A DNA stretch of 64,000 nucleotides from Methylophaga sp. (GCA_024636315.1 JAGXHJ010000036.1:1-64000), one strand, 5' to 3'. Shown: positions 27,391 to 36,726, counted from the first letter of the stretch. The notes: generated from the sequence alone by a model not told the origin. A program made the numbers and translations.

Positions 27391-28455
27391 TTATCCTTGA
27401 CTGAGTAAGCTACGCAAATCAATTATTGCGGCGTTAGCGCGAGAGATATAAGACGCCATGACTAATGAATGATTAGCCATTAAACCAAAGCCGCTACCAT
27501 TTAAAATGACGGGGCTCCAAATGGCTTCTTGACTTGCTTCGAGTTCACGAATGATCTGCCGTAAACTAATCAAGGCATTCTTCTTAACTAAAATATCGGA
27601 AAAATCATATTCGACGGCTTTTAATAAGTGGATTAATGCCCAAGCTGAGCCGCGAGTTTCATAGAAGACATCATCAATCTGGGTCCATGATGTTTGAGTG
27701 GTCAGCTCAGCGGGGGCAGGAGTTGATTGATTAGCTGCGGGATCACCTGCCAAATCAGTGTTAATACGAATTTGTCCAACACTAGCGCTTAAACGCTGTG
27801 ACAAACTGCCGAGGCGTTTTTCTACAATGGCTAACCAAGCGGCTAAGTTATCAGCACGTGCATAAAATTGAGCGTCATCTTGTTCAATATTACTTAGGCG
27901 CGTTAGATAAGATTCGAGCGCCGTAATGGCTTTTCGATATTCATTTTCAGTGGGAGGAAACATCCATGATTCTGAGTTGAAATTAAATTGCGGTTCGGCA
28001 ATCGCAAGATCAGGATCTTCCAGTGACTGAGATTGCGAACGACTTATATCATTGCGCAAAGCACGAGCATAATCACGAATTTGTACCAACACACCAAACT
28101 CGAAGTTTGGTACATTATCCATCCAGATTGAAGGCGGCATAACATCGTTACTGAGGTAACCTCCTGGTTTATCTAGTAATGAGTTGCCAAGTGCAATTAA
28201 GGTCGAAGTCGAGACATAGCCGGTAACTAACTGTTGATGTTTTTCGGCGGCTATCTGTTTTGCTTGTTCAACAGGATCGAAATCGTTAGGTCGACGATCC
28301 CACCACAACATGATGATGAGTAGTATTAAAATAATGCTAGTAATCAGAGCTACTGAGAATTTTAATGTTTTTTTACGTGAGCTAGAGTCATTAAAATTAC
28401 CAAGAATGTTGTAGCCAATATCTCGTCCGAGTTGAATAAATTGTTTTAATGCCAT
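27391..28455 (-). CDS. DUF2333 family inner-membrane protein
   Basis: Conserved proteobacterial protein of unknown role, 354 aa. A cytoplasmic N-terminus is followed by one membrane helix (VALITSIILILLIIMLWW, about 35-52). The large extracytoplasmic part has the family's GYVSTSTLIALGNSLLDKPGGYLS and the C-terminal NGSGFGLMANHSLVMASYISRA-like block (written here only in part: SGFGLMANHSLVMASY). It is divergent from the Gld-type exporter operon. Confidence 0.82.
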   Translation of the reverse strand: MALKQFIQLGRDIGYNILGNFNDSSSRKKTLKFSVALITSIILILLIIMLWWDRRPNDFDPVEQAKQIAAEKHQQLVTGYVSTSTLIALGNSLLDKPGGYLSNDVMPPSIWMDNVPNFEFGVLVQIRDYARALRNDISRSQSQSLEDPDLAIAEPQFNFNSESWMFPPTENEYRKAITALESYLTRLSNIEQDDAQFYARADNLAAWLAIVEKRLGSLSQRLSASVGQIRINTDLAGDPAANQSTPAPAELTTQTSWTQIDDVFYETRGSAWALIHLLKAVEYDFSDILVKKNALISLRQIIRELEASQEAIWSPVILNGSGFGLMANHSLVMASYISRANAAIIDLRSLLSQG

Positions 28456-28631
28456 GTTGGATTTATTGTCCTAAATACAAAAATGTGTGAATAAGTAGGT
28501 TATGCCCTTAAGTGAATGATGGCAATACTAATTATATGATAATTAGTAAATCAAACTTGACTTGTAGTGCCTAACCTCAGAATAATGTGCGGTTACGAAG
28601 AATATTGATAGGGCGGGGAGAAGCTTTTATT

Positions 28632-29591
28632 ATGACATTGAGAATTGAGATCGAAGATCTGGCTAAGCATTTTGGTGCTATTAAAGCCGTGGATGGTGTG
28701 TCATTTTCAGTCAGAAAAGGTGAGGTTTTAGGTTTTCTAGGGCCAAATGGTGCAGGAAAATCAACGACGATGAAGATGATTACCGGATTTTTGGCTCCTA
28801 CACGAGGCACCGTAAGGGTATGTGGTCATGATGTATTAACCGATCCTATTTCAGTCAAAGCGTGCTTGGGCTACTTGCCAGAAGGTGCGCCAGCCTATGC
28901 AGATATGACGCCCGATGGTTTTTTACGCTTTATAGCCGATATCCGCGGCCTAACGGGCGCTGATAAAAAACGAGCCGTTGCTTCTGCTGCAGACCGAGCC
29001 CAAATTAAAACCGTGATGTTCCAACCCATTGAAACCTTATCTAAAGGCTACAAACGTCGCGTTGGGCTAGCGCAAGCTATATTACATAATCCACCAGTTT
29101 TGATTTTAGACGAGCCTACGGATGGTTTGGATCCTAATCAAAAATATGAAGTACGTACCTTAATTAATGAGATGGCACACGATAAAGCGATCATCATTTC
29201 AACGCATATTCTTGAAGAAGTGCATGCCTTATGTACGCGTAACGTGGTTATTGCAAATGGACAGATCCAATTTGATGGCACACCGAGTCAGCTGGAGGCT
29301 ATGTCTGATTACCATAATGCCGTATGTGTATCGGTAGCCAATATTGATGGTAATGCATTTACAGCCTTCCTGAATGGTCTTGATTTTATTGCTAAGGTTG
29401 AAACGCTATCAGCAAACCGCGGTTTTCGTATTTATCCTTCAAACGGCCGACAAATTACACTTGAATTAGCACAAGTCATTCGTGGTAATGGCTGGGAAAT
29501 AGATTCGCTTTATGCTGAAAATGGTCGTTTAGATGAAGTTTTCCGCACTATCACTATGGGTGCCACGGGCAGTTTACGGAGTAGCATTTAA
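28632..29591 (+). CDS. Gld-type ABC exporter, ATP-binding protein
   Basis: Cytoplasmic ATPase of an ABC-2 type exporter, 319 aa. I choose ATG 28632 (MTLRIEIEDLAKHFGAIKAV). Walker A GPNGAGKSTT is near residue 40, the ABC signature LSKGYKRRVGLAQAIL near 140, and Walker B LILDEPTDGLDP near 160. The sequence most resembles GldA-like ATPases. It is the first of four tightly spaced genes (ATPase, permease, Gldg-type auxiliary, DUF4340), a set found in many gammaproteobacteria without gliding. The substrate is unknown. Confidence 0.9.
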   Translation: MTLRIEIEDLAKHFGAIKAVDGVSFSVRKGEVLGFLGPNGAGKSTTMKMITGFLAPTRGTVRVCGHDVLTDPISVKACLGYLPEGAPAYADMTPDGFLRFIADIRGLTGADKKRAVASAADRAQIKTVMFQPIETLSKGYKRRVGLAQAILHNPPVLILDEPTDGLDPNQKYEVRTLINEMAHDKAIIISTHILEEVHALCTRNVVIANGQIQFDGTPSQLEAMSDYHNAVCVSVANIDGNAFTAFLNGLDFIAKVETLSANRGFRIYPSNGRQITLELAQVIRGNGWEIDSLYAENGRLDEVFRTITMGATGSLRSSI

Positions 29592-30331
29592 TGAATATGC
29601 GTAACATCTGGTTTATTATGAAACGTGAGCTGAGTGGCTATTTTGCTACGCCAGTTGCGTATGTTTTTATTATTATCTTTTTATTACTGACTGGTTTTTC
29701 AACCTTTTTTGTCGGCAATTTCTTTGAACGTGGCGAAGCAGATTTATATCCATTTTTCTCTGTTCACCCGTGGATTTATATCTTGTTAATTCCTGCAATC
29801 TCGATGCGTTTATGGTCAGAAGAGCGCAAAAATGGCTCGATTGAATTACTGATGACCTTACCTGTATCGGTGTTTGAAGCCGTTTTAGGTAAGTTTCTTG
29901 CGGCATGGGCGTTTACAGGCCTAGCTTTGCTGTTGAATTTTCCATTATGGATTACGGTTAATTATTTGGGGACACCTGACAACGGTGTCATTTTTGCTGG
30001 TTTCTTAGGTAGTTTATTGATGGCGGGTGGTTTCTTAGCTATTGGTGCCTGTATCTCTGCGACAACAAAAAATCAGGTTATAGCCTTTGTATTAAGTTTG
30101 ATTGTCAGCTTAATCTTCGTATTGAGTGGTTATGGCATTGTATTGGACTTTTTTAGTGGTTGGGCGCCAACAACGTTGATTCATGCGATTAGCTCTTTCA
30201 GCTTCTTGACCCATTTTGATGCAATTTCAAAGGGTGTCATTGATATACGAGATATGCTGTATTTCGCTTCCGTCATCATGGTTTGGCTATTTGCTAATGC
30301 CATTGTTGTTAATGCCCGTAAGGCCGATTAG
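29591..30331 (+). CDS. Gld-type ABC exporter, permease
   Basis: Inner-membrane permease of the ABC-2 family, 246 aa with six hydrophobic segments. The N-terminus MNMRNIWFIMKRELSGYFATPVAY and the stretch MRLWSEERKNGSIELLMTLP are typical of GldF-like permeases. Its first base overlaps the last base of the ATPase gene, so translation is coupled. Confidence 0.9.
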   Translation: MNMRNIWFIMKRELSGYFATPVAYVFIIIFLLLTGFSTFFVGNFFERGEADLYPFFSVHPWIYILLIPAISMRLWSEERKNGSIELLMTLPVSVFEAVLGKFLAAWAFTGLALLLNFPLWITVNYLGTPDNGVIFAGFLGSLLMAGGFLAIGACISATTKNQVIAFVLSLIVSLIFVLSGYGIVLDFFSGWAPTTLIHAISSFSFLTHFDAISKGVIDIRDMLYFASVIMVWLFANAIVVNARKAD

Positions 30332-30346
30332 GAATTTAAGCTCACT

Positions 30347-32257
30347 ATGAATAAACAACTATTATCGACCCTTGGTCTAGTACTGGCCATTATCCTATTT
30401 TTGTCATTTAACATTGTCACTAACGGCAATTTAAAATCAGCACGTATCGATTTGACTCAAGATAATTTATATACCTTGTCAGAAGGTACCTTAAATATTA
30501 TTAAGTCATTAAAAGAGCCGCTGACACTGAGATTTTATTATTCAGATAAAGTCGCACAGGAATTGCCTAGCGTAAAAGCCTATGCACAGCGTGTTCAAGA
30601 ATTGTTAGAAGAATACCAGCGTGCAGCAGATGGCATGATCAATTTGATTGTGCTTAATCCTGAACCTTTTTCTGATAATGAACAACGTGCTGAAGACTAC
30701 GGCTTACAGGCAGTGCCTATCGATGGTAAAACTGATCAACTGTATTTCGGTTTGGTCGGCAGTAACTTATTAGATGGCGTCGAAAACATTTCTTTTTTCC
30801 AACCAGAAAAAGAAGATGTACTTGAATATGATTTAACTAAACTCGTTTATAAACTATCTAGTGCCGATAAGAAAACGATCGCTATTGTTAGTTCTTTGCC
30901 AGTAGATGGCGAAGGATATGACCCTTTAAAAGGTTATGCACCAACAAATGATGGGCCTAAACCTTGGGCGGTAATGGCTGAATTACGCCAGATGTTTAAT
31001 GTGTCAGTGTTGCCTATAGATATCAAACGAATTCCATCTAGCATTGATGTGTTAATGGTTATTCATCCGAAAGAATTAGAAGATGGTATTTTATATGCTA
31101 TCGATCAGTATGTTTTGGGTGGCGGTAAATTGATTACGTTTGTTGATCCTTATGCTGAAATAGATATTCCAGAAAAAGATCCTGATAATCCGATGAATGC
31201 GATGTTGGCGTCACACAGTTCAAACATGCCTTTGTTATTCAATGCTTGGGGGTTTGAACGTTCACCTACTGATGTCGTAGCTGATCGTAAAACAGCGATA
31301 AAAGTTGATTTTGGTGCTAGAACTAATAATCAACCGATTGATTATGTATTGTGGCAGTCTATTCCATCAGAACAGATGAATGCAGAACAAGCGATTACCA
31401 ATCATCTGAAAAAAGTTGAAATGGCCACTGCTGGCCGCTTCCAAACTATCGAAGGTGCTACAACGCAGTTTATTCCACTTATCTCGTCTAGTAATGAAGC
31501 GATGATGGTTGATAAACGGGTAGTACAGTTCCGTAATGATCCGATGGCTCTATTAACTAAGTATCAAGCAGGAACCTTAAGTTATCCTATTGCTGTTCGC
31601 GTTACTGGCGCTGTTAAATCAGCGTTTCCTAATGGTTTAAAAAATGAGGCTGGAATTGCTGAAAAACCATCTGGTTACTTGAGTGAATCTAAACAGGACA
31701 TCGATGTTATCGCGATTGCCGACGTGGACATGCTACAAGACCGGTTCTGGGTGCAATTACAAGATTTTTACGGAAAAGAGATTGCTTACAGTACGTCTAA
31801 TAATATTGATTTTTTAATCAATGCTATTGATGAATTAACAGATAGTCATGGTTTGATTAGTGTTCGCTCTCGTGTTGGTTTCTCTCGACCATTTGAACGC
31901 GTTTTAGATTTACAGCGTGAGGCAGAAAAAAACTACCGTACTAAAGAACGTGAGTTACAAAAAATATTAACAGAAACTGAGCAACACATCGCTAGAATGC
32001 AAGTTGAACGTAGTGGTAGTGGTGAAGAACTTCTGAATGATGACCAGAAGCAAGAAATTGCAGATCTACGAATGATGAAGAATAAAACCCAACAACAATT
32101 ACGTGAAGTACAGGGAAAATTGCGTCAGGATATTGATAAGCTTGATACGCAGCTTAAATTCTTCAATATTGGTCTGGTACCTATACTGGTCGCATTTTTG
32201 GCCGTGCTCACAGGCTGGATGCGTGTTCGTAAACGTACTAAAGGTCGTCATCAATAG
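30347..32257 (+). CDS. Gldg-family ABC auxiliary protein (GldG-like)
   Basis: Accessory protein of the exporter, 636 aa. There is a membrane helix at residues 7-25 and a second near 610-628, with a large extracytoplasmic ABC_transp_aux region between (ARIDLTQDNLYTLSEGTLNI, FVDPYAEIDIP). A coiled-coil of about 80 residues with Gln/Glu/Lys heptads precedes the last helix. It lies 15 bp after the permease. Confidence 0.88.
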   Translation: MNKQLLSTLGLVLAIILFLSFNIVTNGNLKSARIDLTQDNLYTLSEGTLNIIKSLKEPLTLRFYYSDKVAQELPSVKAYAQRVQELLEEYQRAADGMINLIVLNPEPFSDNEQRAEDYGLQAVPIDGKTDQLYFGLVGSNLLDGVENISFFQPEKEDVLEYDLTKLVYKLSSADKKTIAIVSSLPVDGEGYDPLKGYAPTNDGPKPWAVMAELRQMFNVSVLPIDIKRIPSSIDVLMVIHPKELEDGILYAIDQYVLGGGKLITFVDPYAEIDIPEKDPDNPMNAMLASHSSNMPLLFNAWGFERSPTDVVADRKTAIKVDFGARTNNQPIDYVLWQSIPSEQMNAEQAITNHLKKVEMATAGRFQTIEGATTQFIPLISSSNEAMMVDKRVVQFRNDPMALLTKYQAGTLSYPIAVRVTGAVKSAFPNGLKNEAGIAEKPSGYLSESKQDIDVIAIADVDMLQDRFWVQLQDFYGKEIAYSTSNNIDFLINAIDELTDSHGLISVRSRVGFSRPFERVLDLQREAEKNYRTKERELQKILTETEQHIARMQVERSGSGEELLNDDQKQEIADLRMMKNKTQQQLREVQGKLRQDIDKLDTQLKFFNIGLVPILVAFLAVLTGWMRVRKRTKGRHQ

Positions 32258-32292
32258 TAAGTTAGACTCGATACTCTACTAGGTTTGTAAAC

Positions 32293-33408
32293 ATGATAAA
32301 AAAATTAAATAGTCTCACAATATTATTCCTTATCACCATGGTAATGGTGGTCCTAATGTTAATCACTATCCAAGCTCCGAGTGATAATAATGACGATGAG
32401 GGTTTATTGTTCCCAGACTTATTTGGGCAATTGAATCTTATTGATACGCTTAAGTTTAAAAGTGCACAAGATGAATTCACCCTGTTTAAAAAGGGTGAGG
32501 ATTGGTTTATTAAGGAGCGTTTAAATTATCCTGCAGATTTTGATTTGGTCAAACGTGCATTAATTGACCTTAGTGATACTAAAATTCTGGAACGTAAGAC
32601 TGATAATCCTGAACAATATCCGTTGTTAGGTGTCGCTGGACTTGACGAAGGTGGTGATTCGTTAACCTTAACCATGTTAAAAGGTGACAAAACCATAGCT
32701 GGGTTAATTCTAGGTAATGAGCGAGAAACTACCGTAACAATGGGTGCAAAACAGTTTTATGTACGTAGAGAAGGCGAAGCAAGGGCTTGGTTAGCTGAAG
32801 GTTATTTGAATATTAATCCATTAATGTTGAACTGGATTAAAAGCGAAGTCATCAATATTGCTCGTGAACGCATTGCTGTGGTCAATATTATCCAGCCTAA
32901 TGGTCAAATAGCCACGCTGGTTAATTTAGGTGAAAAAGATAAGTTTGGTACTCCGCAATCGTTGGAAAAAACAGTATTTAAATATGAGCAACTCGGTTAT
33001 GACATCGCAGGTACTTTATTTCAATTACGAATGGAAGATGTTAAGGCCGCTAAAGATTTCTCAAGAAATGGTGCAGAAGTTGTTACTGCAGAATTTACTA
33101 CTTTTGATGGTTTGAAAGTTATCACCAAAACATCATTTAATGATGGTTTCTACTTTACTACTTTTCATGCTGAGTTTGATGCCTCAGCGATCAAAGCTGC
33201 GCCAAGTGATATACAAGAATTGAATGTGTTACAGACACCTGAACAAGTACAAGCAGAAGTTGCAACGATTAACAGTGACTTGCAGGATTGGGTGTATCGT
33301 TTTGGTGGCTTCGTTGGTACGAATATGATGCGTGCAAAAGCTGATATGGTGACGGAATCTGAGAATGTTATTCCGATGCCAGCCGACGTAATGGGCTTTG
33401 GTTCGTAA
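32293..33408 (+). CDS. DUF4340 domain-containing protein
   Basis: Fourth gene of the exporter operon, 371 aa. One N-terminal membrane helix (TILFLITMVMVVLMLITI) anchors an extracytoplasmic DUF4340 domain, in which LFPDLFGQLNLIDTLKF, KGEDWFIKERLNYPADF and the repeated beta-rich segments are visible. DUF4340 proteins follow Gld-type ABC genes in many bacteria, and the biochemical role is unknown. A strong terminator follows. Confidence 0.85.
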   Translation: MIKKLNSLTILFLITMVMVVLMLITIQAPSDNNDDEGLLFPDLFGQLNLIDTLKFKSAQDEFTLFKKGEDWFIKERLNYPADFDLVKRALIDLSDTKILERKTDNPEQYPLLGVAGLDEGGDSLTLTMLKGDKTIAGLILGNERETTVTMGAKQFYVRREGEARAWLAEGYLNINPLMLNWIKSEVINIARERIAVVNIIQPNGQIATLVNLGEKDKFGTPQSLEKTVFKYEQLGYDIAGTLFQLRMEDVKAAKDFSRNGAEVVTAEFTTFDGLKVITKTSFNDGFYFTTFHAEFDASAIKAAPSDIQELNVLQTPEQVQAEVATINSDLQDWVYRFGGFVGTNMMRAKADMVTESENVIPMPADVMGFGS

Positions 33409-33425
33409 AGTAGCTCATAAGCATC

Positions 33426-33468
33426 AACTGCAAAAAAAGCGCTGTAATAGGCGCTTTTTTTTGCAGTT
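33426..33468. terminator. Bidirectional terminator between the DUF4340 gene and cheV
   Basis: AACTGC, an A-run and GCGC pair with GCGC, a T-run of eight and GCAGTT, around an 8-base loop. It can end transcription both of the exporter operon and of convergent cheV. Confidence 0.9.
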
Positions 33469-33477
33469 AAATAATCA

Positions 33478-34416
33478 TTATCGTTCTAGTTTCCACTCTT
33501 CAATTAATGCTTGTACGGTGATGGCGAGATCATCAGGTGAAAATTTTGGAATGAATTTATCCGCCCCAACTATGTCGACCATCGTATTGTTGAAGTCTCC
33601 ACTCATCGACGAATGTAATAAAATCTTAATATCTTGTAAGCGGGGATCTTTACGTATTTCGCTGGTCAGGGTGTAACCATCCATTTCAGGCATTTCGATG
33701 TCAGAGATCAACATTGCGATATGCTGTTTAACATCGATGTCATCATCAGCCCATATCTGGAGTTGTTGCAAGGCTTCTTTACCATCACGGGTTATAGTGG
33801 TGTCGATTCCCAGTTGTTCCATCGTACGTTTGATTTGATTTCGGGCAACGCTAGAATCATCAGCTACTAAAATATGGGGGCGATAGTCAGCATTTTGACT
33901 CGTAAAATTATCGACTAAGTTATCAGATACTCTTTCATCAGCCCCGACTACTTCAGAAATGACTTTTTCAACATCGATAATCTCAATCACTTCATCATCA
34001 AGTTTAGTAAATGCTGTCATATAACTGTCATTACCTAATGCCGAAGGCGGGGGTAAGATATCTGCCCAACTAGTATTAACGATCCGCTCAATATTGCTGA
34101 CTAAAAAGCCCTGAACGGAGCGATTGTATTCAGTAATGATGACAAAAGCTTTAGTGAGATCGTTAACCGGTTGGCCACCAATACCCAATGATAAATCAAA
34201 AATACTAATAGCTTGTCCACGGATGCGGGCTGCGCCACGGATAACGGGGTGTGAAAATGGCAATTTAGTTAAAACTGGGCAAGGAATAGCTTCACGCACC
34301 TTAAATACATTTATACCAAATGTTTGTGTTGTGCCTAACTTAAAAAGTAATAATTCAAGGCGATTGTGACCTACTAGCTGTGTTCGTTGATCTACTCCCT
34401 CAATCATACTGGCCAT
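33478..34416 (-). CDS. cheV: Chemotaxis protein CheV (CheW-receiver fusion)
   Basis: Couples chemoreceptors to CheA, with a receiver that modulates the array. Length 312 aa. The CheW-like domain (LLLFKLGTTQTFGINVFKVR, PVIRGAARIRGQAISIFDLS) covers about 20-160. The receiver (HILVADDSSVARNQI; phospho-acceptor Asp in LISDIEMPEMDGY; Lys in DKFIPKFSP) covers about 180-305. All receiver key residues are kept. It is divergent from flgA, a common arrangement in pseudomonad-type flagellar loci. Confidence 0.95.
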   Translation of the reverse strand: MASMIEGVDQRTQLVGHNRLELLLFKLGTTQTFGINVFKVREAIPCPVLTKLPFSHPVIRGAARIRGQAISIFDLSLGIGGQPVNDLTKAFVIITEYNRSVQGFLVSNIERIVNTSWADILPPPSALGNDSYMTAFTKLDDEVIEIIDVEKVISEVVGADERVSDNLVDNFTSQNADYRPHILVADDSSVARNQIKRTMEQLGIDTTITRDGKEALQQLQIWADDDIDVKQHIAMLISDIEMPEMDGYTLTSEIRKDPRLQDIKILLHSSMSGDFNNTMVDIVGADKFIPKFSPDDLAITVQALIEEWKLER

Positions 34417-34486
34417 TATCTTACGCTCCTCTGAATCATTTTTGGTCGTTATCTGTTAGTTGAAATTTCTTATTAAATAATGATGA

Positions 34487-34504
34487 TAGGCATACTAATT
34501 GCTT
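34487..34504 (+). promoter_or_regulatory. Sigma-54 promoter of flgA
   Basis: TAGGCATACTAATTGCTT has GG at 34489-34490 and GC at 34501-34502, exactly 10 bases apart, with TTGCT as the -12 box. Only the T before GG and the last base of the -24 box differ from consensus. The predicted start near 34513 leaves a 56-base leader before flgA. Sigma-54 control of flgA fits a FleQ-type flagellar hierarchy. Confidence 0.65.
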
Positions 34505-34568
34505 TGTTCATTATAAATCTGTTGAATGCCAGAAAAATGACATCACGATAAATAATGAGGATACCGTC

Positions 34569-35273
34569 ATGGTTGTTAATTGGAAGTATAAACTAAGCCT
34601 AGTCTGTGGCATATTTGCGTCATTTACTCTTTCTGCCGATACTTTACATGCTCTAGATAGAATTGAGCAAGTGGCCTATGAGTACGCACTAAAGCAGGCG
34701 CAAGCAAGTTACGACAATCCACAAATTGCCATGGATTCATTAGATGATCGATTGCGGCTACAAGCCTGTGAGGGACCACTTGATGTGTTCTCATCTAATG
34801 GCGTTGTTGGTTTAGGCAATCAGACAATAGGCGTTAAATGCAACTCTCCGGTAGCGTGGACAGTGTATGTACCTGTTAAGGTTAAAGTGATGAAATCAGT
34901 TGTGGTGGCGAGTAGACCTCTATCATCAAATCAATTAATCACACAAGGCGATATCAAATTACTGCAATGGGATATCGGTAGTTTGCAACATGGTTATTTG
35001 AATAACACTCAATTAGTCATTGGCCAACAATTAAAGTACTCCGTGTCCATGGGATCAGTTATTAAACCGAATAGTCTTCAAGCTCAAAAAATAGTTCATC
35101 GTGGTGAACAGATTATGCTGGTGGCAATGGCGGGACAAATGGAAGTAAGAATGAGTGGCACGGCTCTGGATGACGCAACATTGGGTGAACGTGTAAAAGT
35201 TAAAAACAGCACTTCTAAACGTATTGTGGAAGGTGTCGTTGATGCTCCAGGCATCGTTAAAGTATCGCTGTAA
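34569..35273 (+). CDS. flgA: Flagellar P-ring assembly chaperone FlgA
   Basis: Periplasmic chaperone for P-ring (FlgI) assembly, 234 aa. A signal peptide ends near SLSA|DTLHAL. The N-terminal domain has the family pattern SLDDRLRLQACEGPLDVF with a Cys pair (C64-type and KCNSPVAW). The C-terminal SAF domain runs from VVVASRPLSSNQLITQGDIK to the end. It is divergent from cheV and followed by flgM and flgN. Confidence 0.93.
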   Translation: MVVNWKYKLSLVCGIFASFTLSADTLHALDRIEQVAYEYALKQAQASYDNPQIAMDSLDDRLRLQACEGPLDVFSSNGVVGLGNQTIGVKCNSPVAWTVYVPVKVKVMKSVVVASRPLSSNQLITQGDIKLLQWDIGSLQHGYLNNTQLVIGQQLKYSVSMGSVIKPNSLQAQKIVHRGEQIMLVAMAGQMEVRMSGTALDDATLGERVKVKNSTSKRIVEGVVDAPGIVKVSL

Positions 35274-35303
35274 ATAATTGAGGTAAAAAGTGTACAAAAA
35301 AAC

Positions 35304-35330
35304 TCAAGTTTTTATTATTCTGGCCGATGT
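35304..35330 (+). promoter_or_regulatory. Sigma-28 (FliA) promoter of flgM
   Basis: TCAAGTTT (35304-35311), then 11 bases, then GCCGATGT (35323-35330). This matches the FliA consensus TCAAGTTT-N11-GCCGATAA except for the last two bases. It would start transcription about 22 bases before flgM and so give the expected feedback of FliA on its own anti-sigma factor. Confidence 0.8.
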
Positions 35331-35358
35331 ATTAATCAGACTCTGAAGGAGACAAATA

Positions 35359-35670
35359 ATGTCAGAAATAAATACGATAAAAACGACGAGCCAACTAGGG
35401 CTAAATACCAACCGAAATACCAATGCTCCAGTGAATTCTGCTAGTGATAAAACGCAAGGCGTAGCAGTAAATTCATCAGCGGTTGATACGGTGAGTTTAA
35501 CCGATACTGCAACCCAGTTGCAGTCACTACAACAAACTTTAGCCGATGCGCCTGTGGTCGATAATGACCGTGTATCAGCTTTAAAAGCCGCTATTGCAGA
35601 AGGCTCTTATAATGTGGATCCTGCTGAACTAGCCAATAATATGATCAATTTCGAGCAACAGCTCGGTTAG
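35359..35670 (+). CDS. flgM: Anti-sigma-28 factor FlgM
   Basis: Binds and inhibits FliA until the hook is complete, then is exported. Length 103 aa. The unstructured Ser/Thr/Asn-rich N-terminus is followed by the sigma-binding C-terminal part: VDTVSLTDTATQLQSLQQTL, then DNDRVSALKAAIAEGSYNVD and AELANNMINFEQQL. A strong GAAGGAGA lies before ATG 35359, and a sigma-28 promoter is just upstream. Confidence 0.94.
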   Translation: MSEINTIKTTSQLGLNTNRNTNAPVNSASDKTQGVAVNSSAVDTVSLTDTATQLQSLQQTLADAPVVDNDRVSALKAAIAEGSYNVDPAELANNMINFEQQLG

Positions 35671-35680
35671 GTGAATACCC

Positions 35681-36169
35681 ATGACAATGACTTCATTACA
35701 GAAACTACATAGCATTTTGCAGGCAGAACAGACCACAGCTTCTCAGTTGCTGGCAATGCTTAAATATGAACGTAGTGCGCTGACGAAGTCGGATGTTGAT
35801 GCAATGACTGATTTAACAGCTAAAAAACAGCCCTTAGTTGTCACCTTAGAACAGTTGGGACGGCAACGTGAAACACTATTACAAGCGGAAGGTTTTTCGG
35901 CAGGTAAAGATGGCTTAGCGGCTTTTATTGCCAATCAAACAGAACAGCATTCACGTATATTGAATAGTATGGTAGATGGATTAAAAATTACTGCTAAGGC
36001 TTGTCGAGAACACAATCAAGTTAACGGTGGTATTGTTAATGTTAATCGCCAATATCTTCAACAAGCAATGAATATCTTGCGGGGACGTGACATGGCGCCT
36101 AGTGCTTACGGACCTGGGGGCGAATATACTAACCAAGTGGTGCGGCAACCGCTATTAGGAAGAGTGTAA
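35681..36169 (+). CDS. flgN: Flagellar export chaperone FlgN
   Basis: Cytoplasmic chaperone for the hook-filament junction proteins FlgK and FlgL. Length 162 aa, predicted all-helical (LQKLHSILQAEQTTASQLLA, LVVTLEQLGRQRETLL). It lies 10 bp after flgM, the standard pair. The YcgR/FlgZ gene that often follows in pseudomonads is not here; 215 bp of gene-free sequence come next. Confidence 0.9.
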   Translation: MTMTSLQKLHSILQAEQTTASQLLAMLKYERSALTKSDVDAMTDLTAKKQPLVVTLEQLGRQRETLLQAEGFSAGKDGLAAFIANQTEQHSRILNSMVDGLKITAKACREHNQVNGGIVNVNRQYLQQAMNILRGRDMAPSAYGPGGEYTNQVVRQPLLGRV

Positions 36170-36384
36170 GTCGACGTTAAGATTAGAAAATGGCCTTCAA
36201 TATTATTACTTGACTAGCATTTTCTGTGAAACTAGCAATGGCACTATTCATTCGCCAATCTGATTTAAGACGTTACTTAGATTAATCCTAACTATTCTCA
36301 ACCAATTGATTTAGATAATTTCATTTTGACGCGATATCGTTAATTCTCCACTACTAAATTATTTTATTGATCAAGTAGTCAGTA

Positions 36385-36726
36385 TTAGTTAAAAATGCCA
36401 TCATCATCCGCCATTAAGTTATCCAGGCTCGTTAAATGCTCACGTATTTTCTCACGATTTGCGAGTTTGCCTTGTGCTGCTAATGGGAGCTCAGTGAATT
36501 GAATGATATTTTTATCAATTAGGGTATTGATTAGATCTTCAAGGACACGAACTAGCGCCACATCGGATGAGGACAGTACCGTCTTAACATCATGATTACT
36601 GGCGGCCTGTTTGATAAAATCAATAAGCTCTGCATTATCTAGAGAAATGTATTCCTGATCATCATTTTGCCGTGTTTCAAAAACTTCGGTTATTTCGCCA
36701 TTAATATTGCGATTTATATAGGCCAT
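36385..36726 (-). CDS. Conserved small protein often mislabelled 'tryptophan synthase beta like'
   Basis: Conserved hypothetical protein of 113 aa. The pattern MAYINRNINGEITEV, then SSSDVALVRVLEDLINTLIDK and NIIQFTELPLAAQGKLANRE is shared with small proteobacterial proteins that databases call tryptophan synthase subunit beta like. Nothing in it resembles TrpB, and there is no PLP-binding Lys motif. The function is unknown. It is divergent from the type I secretion operon with 236 bp between. Confidence 0.78.
   Translation of the reverse strand: MAYINRNINGEITEVFETRQNDDQEYISLDNAELIDFIKQAASNHDVKTVLSSSDVALVRVLEDLINTLIDKNIIQFTELPLAAQGKLANREKIREHLTSLDNLMADDDGIFN

Noticed and set aside
33398..33676. 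92-codon plus-strand frame over the terminator and cheV
   Set aside because: It runs through the transcription terminator and antisense to cheV; a shadow.
36170..36384. Possible gene in the 215 bp after flgN
   Set aside because: No frame with a start, ribosome site or conserved motif; nothing recognised.
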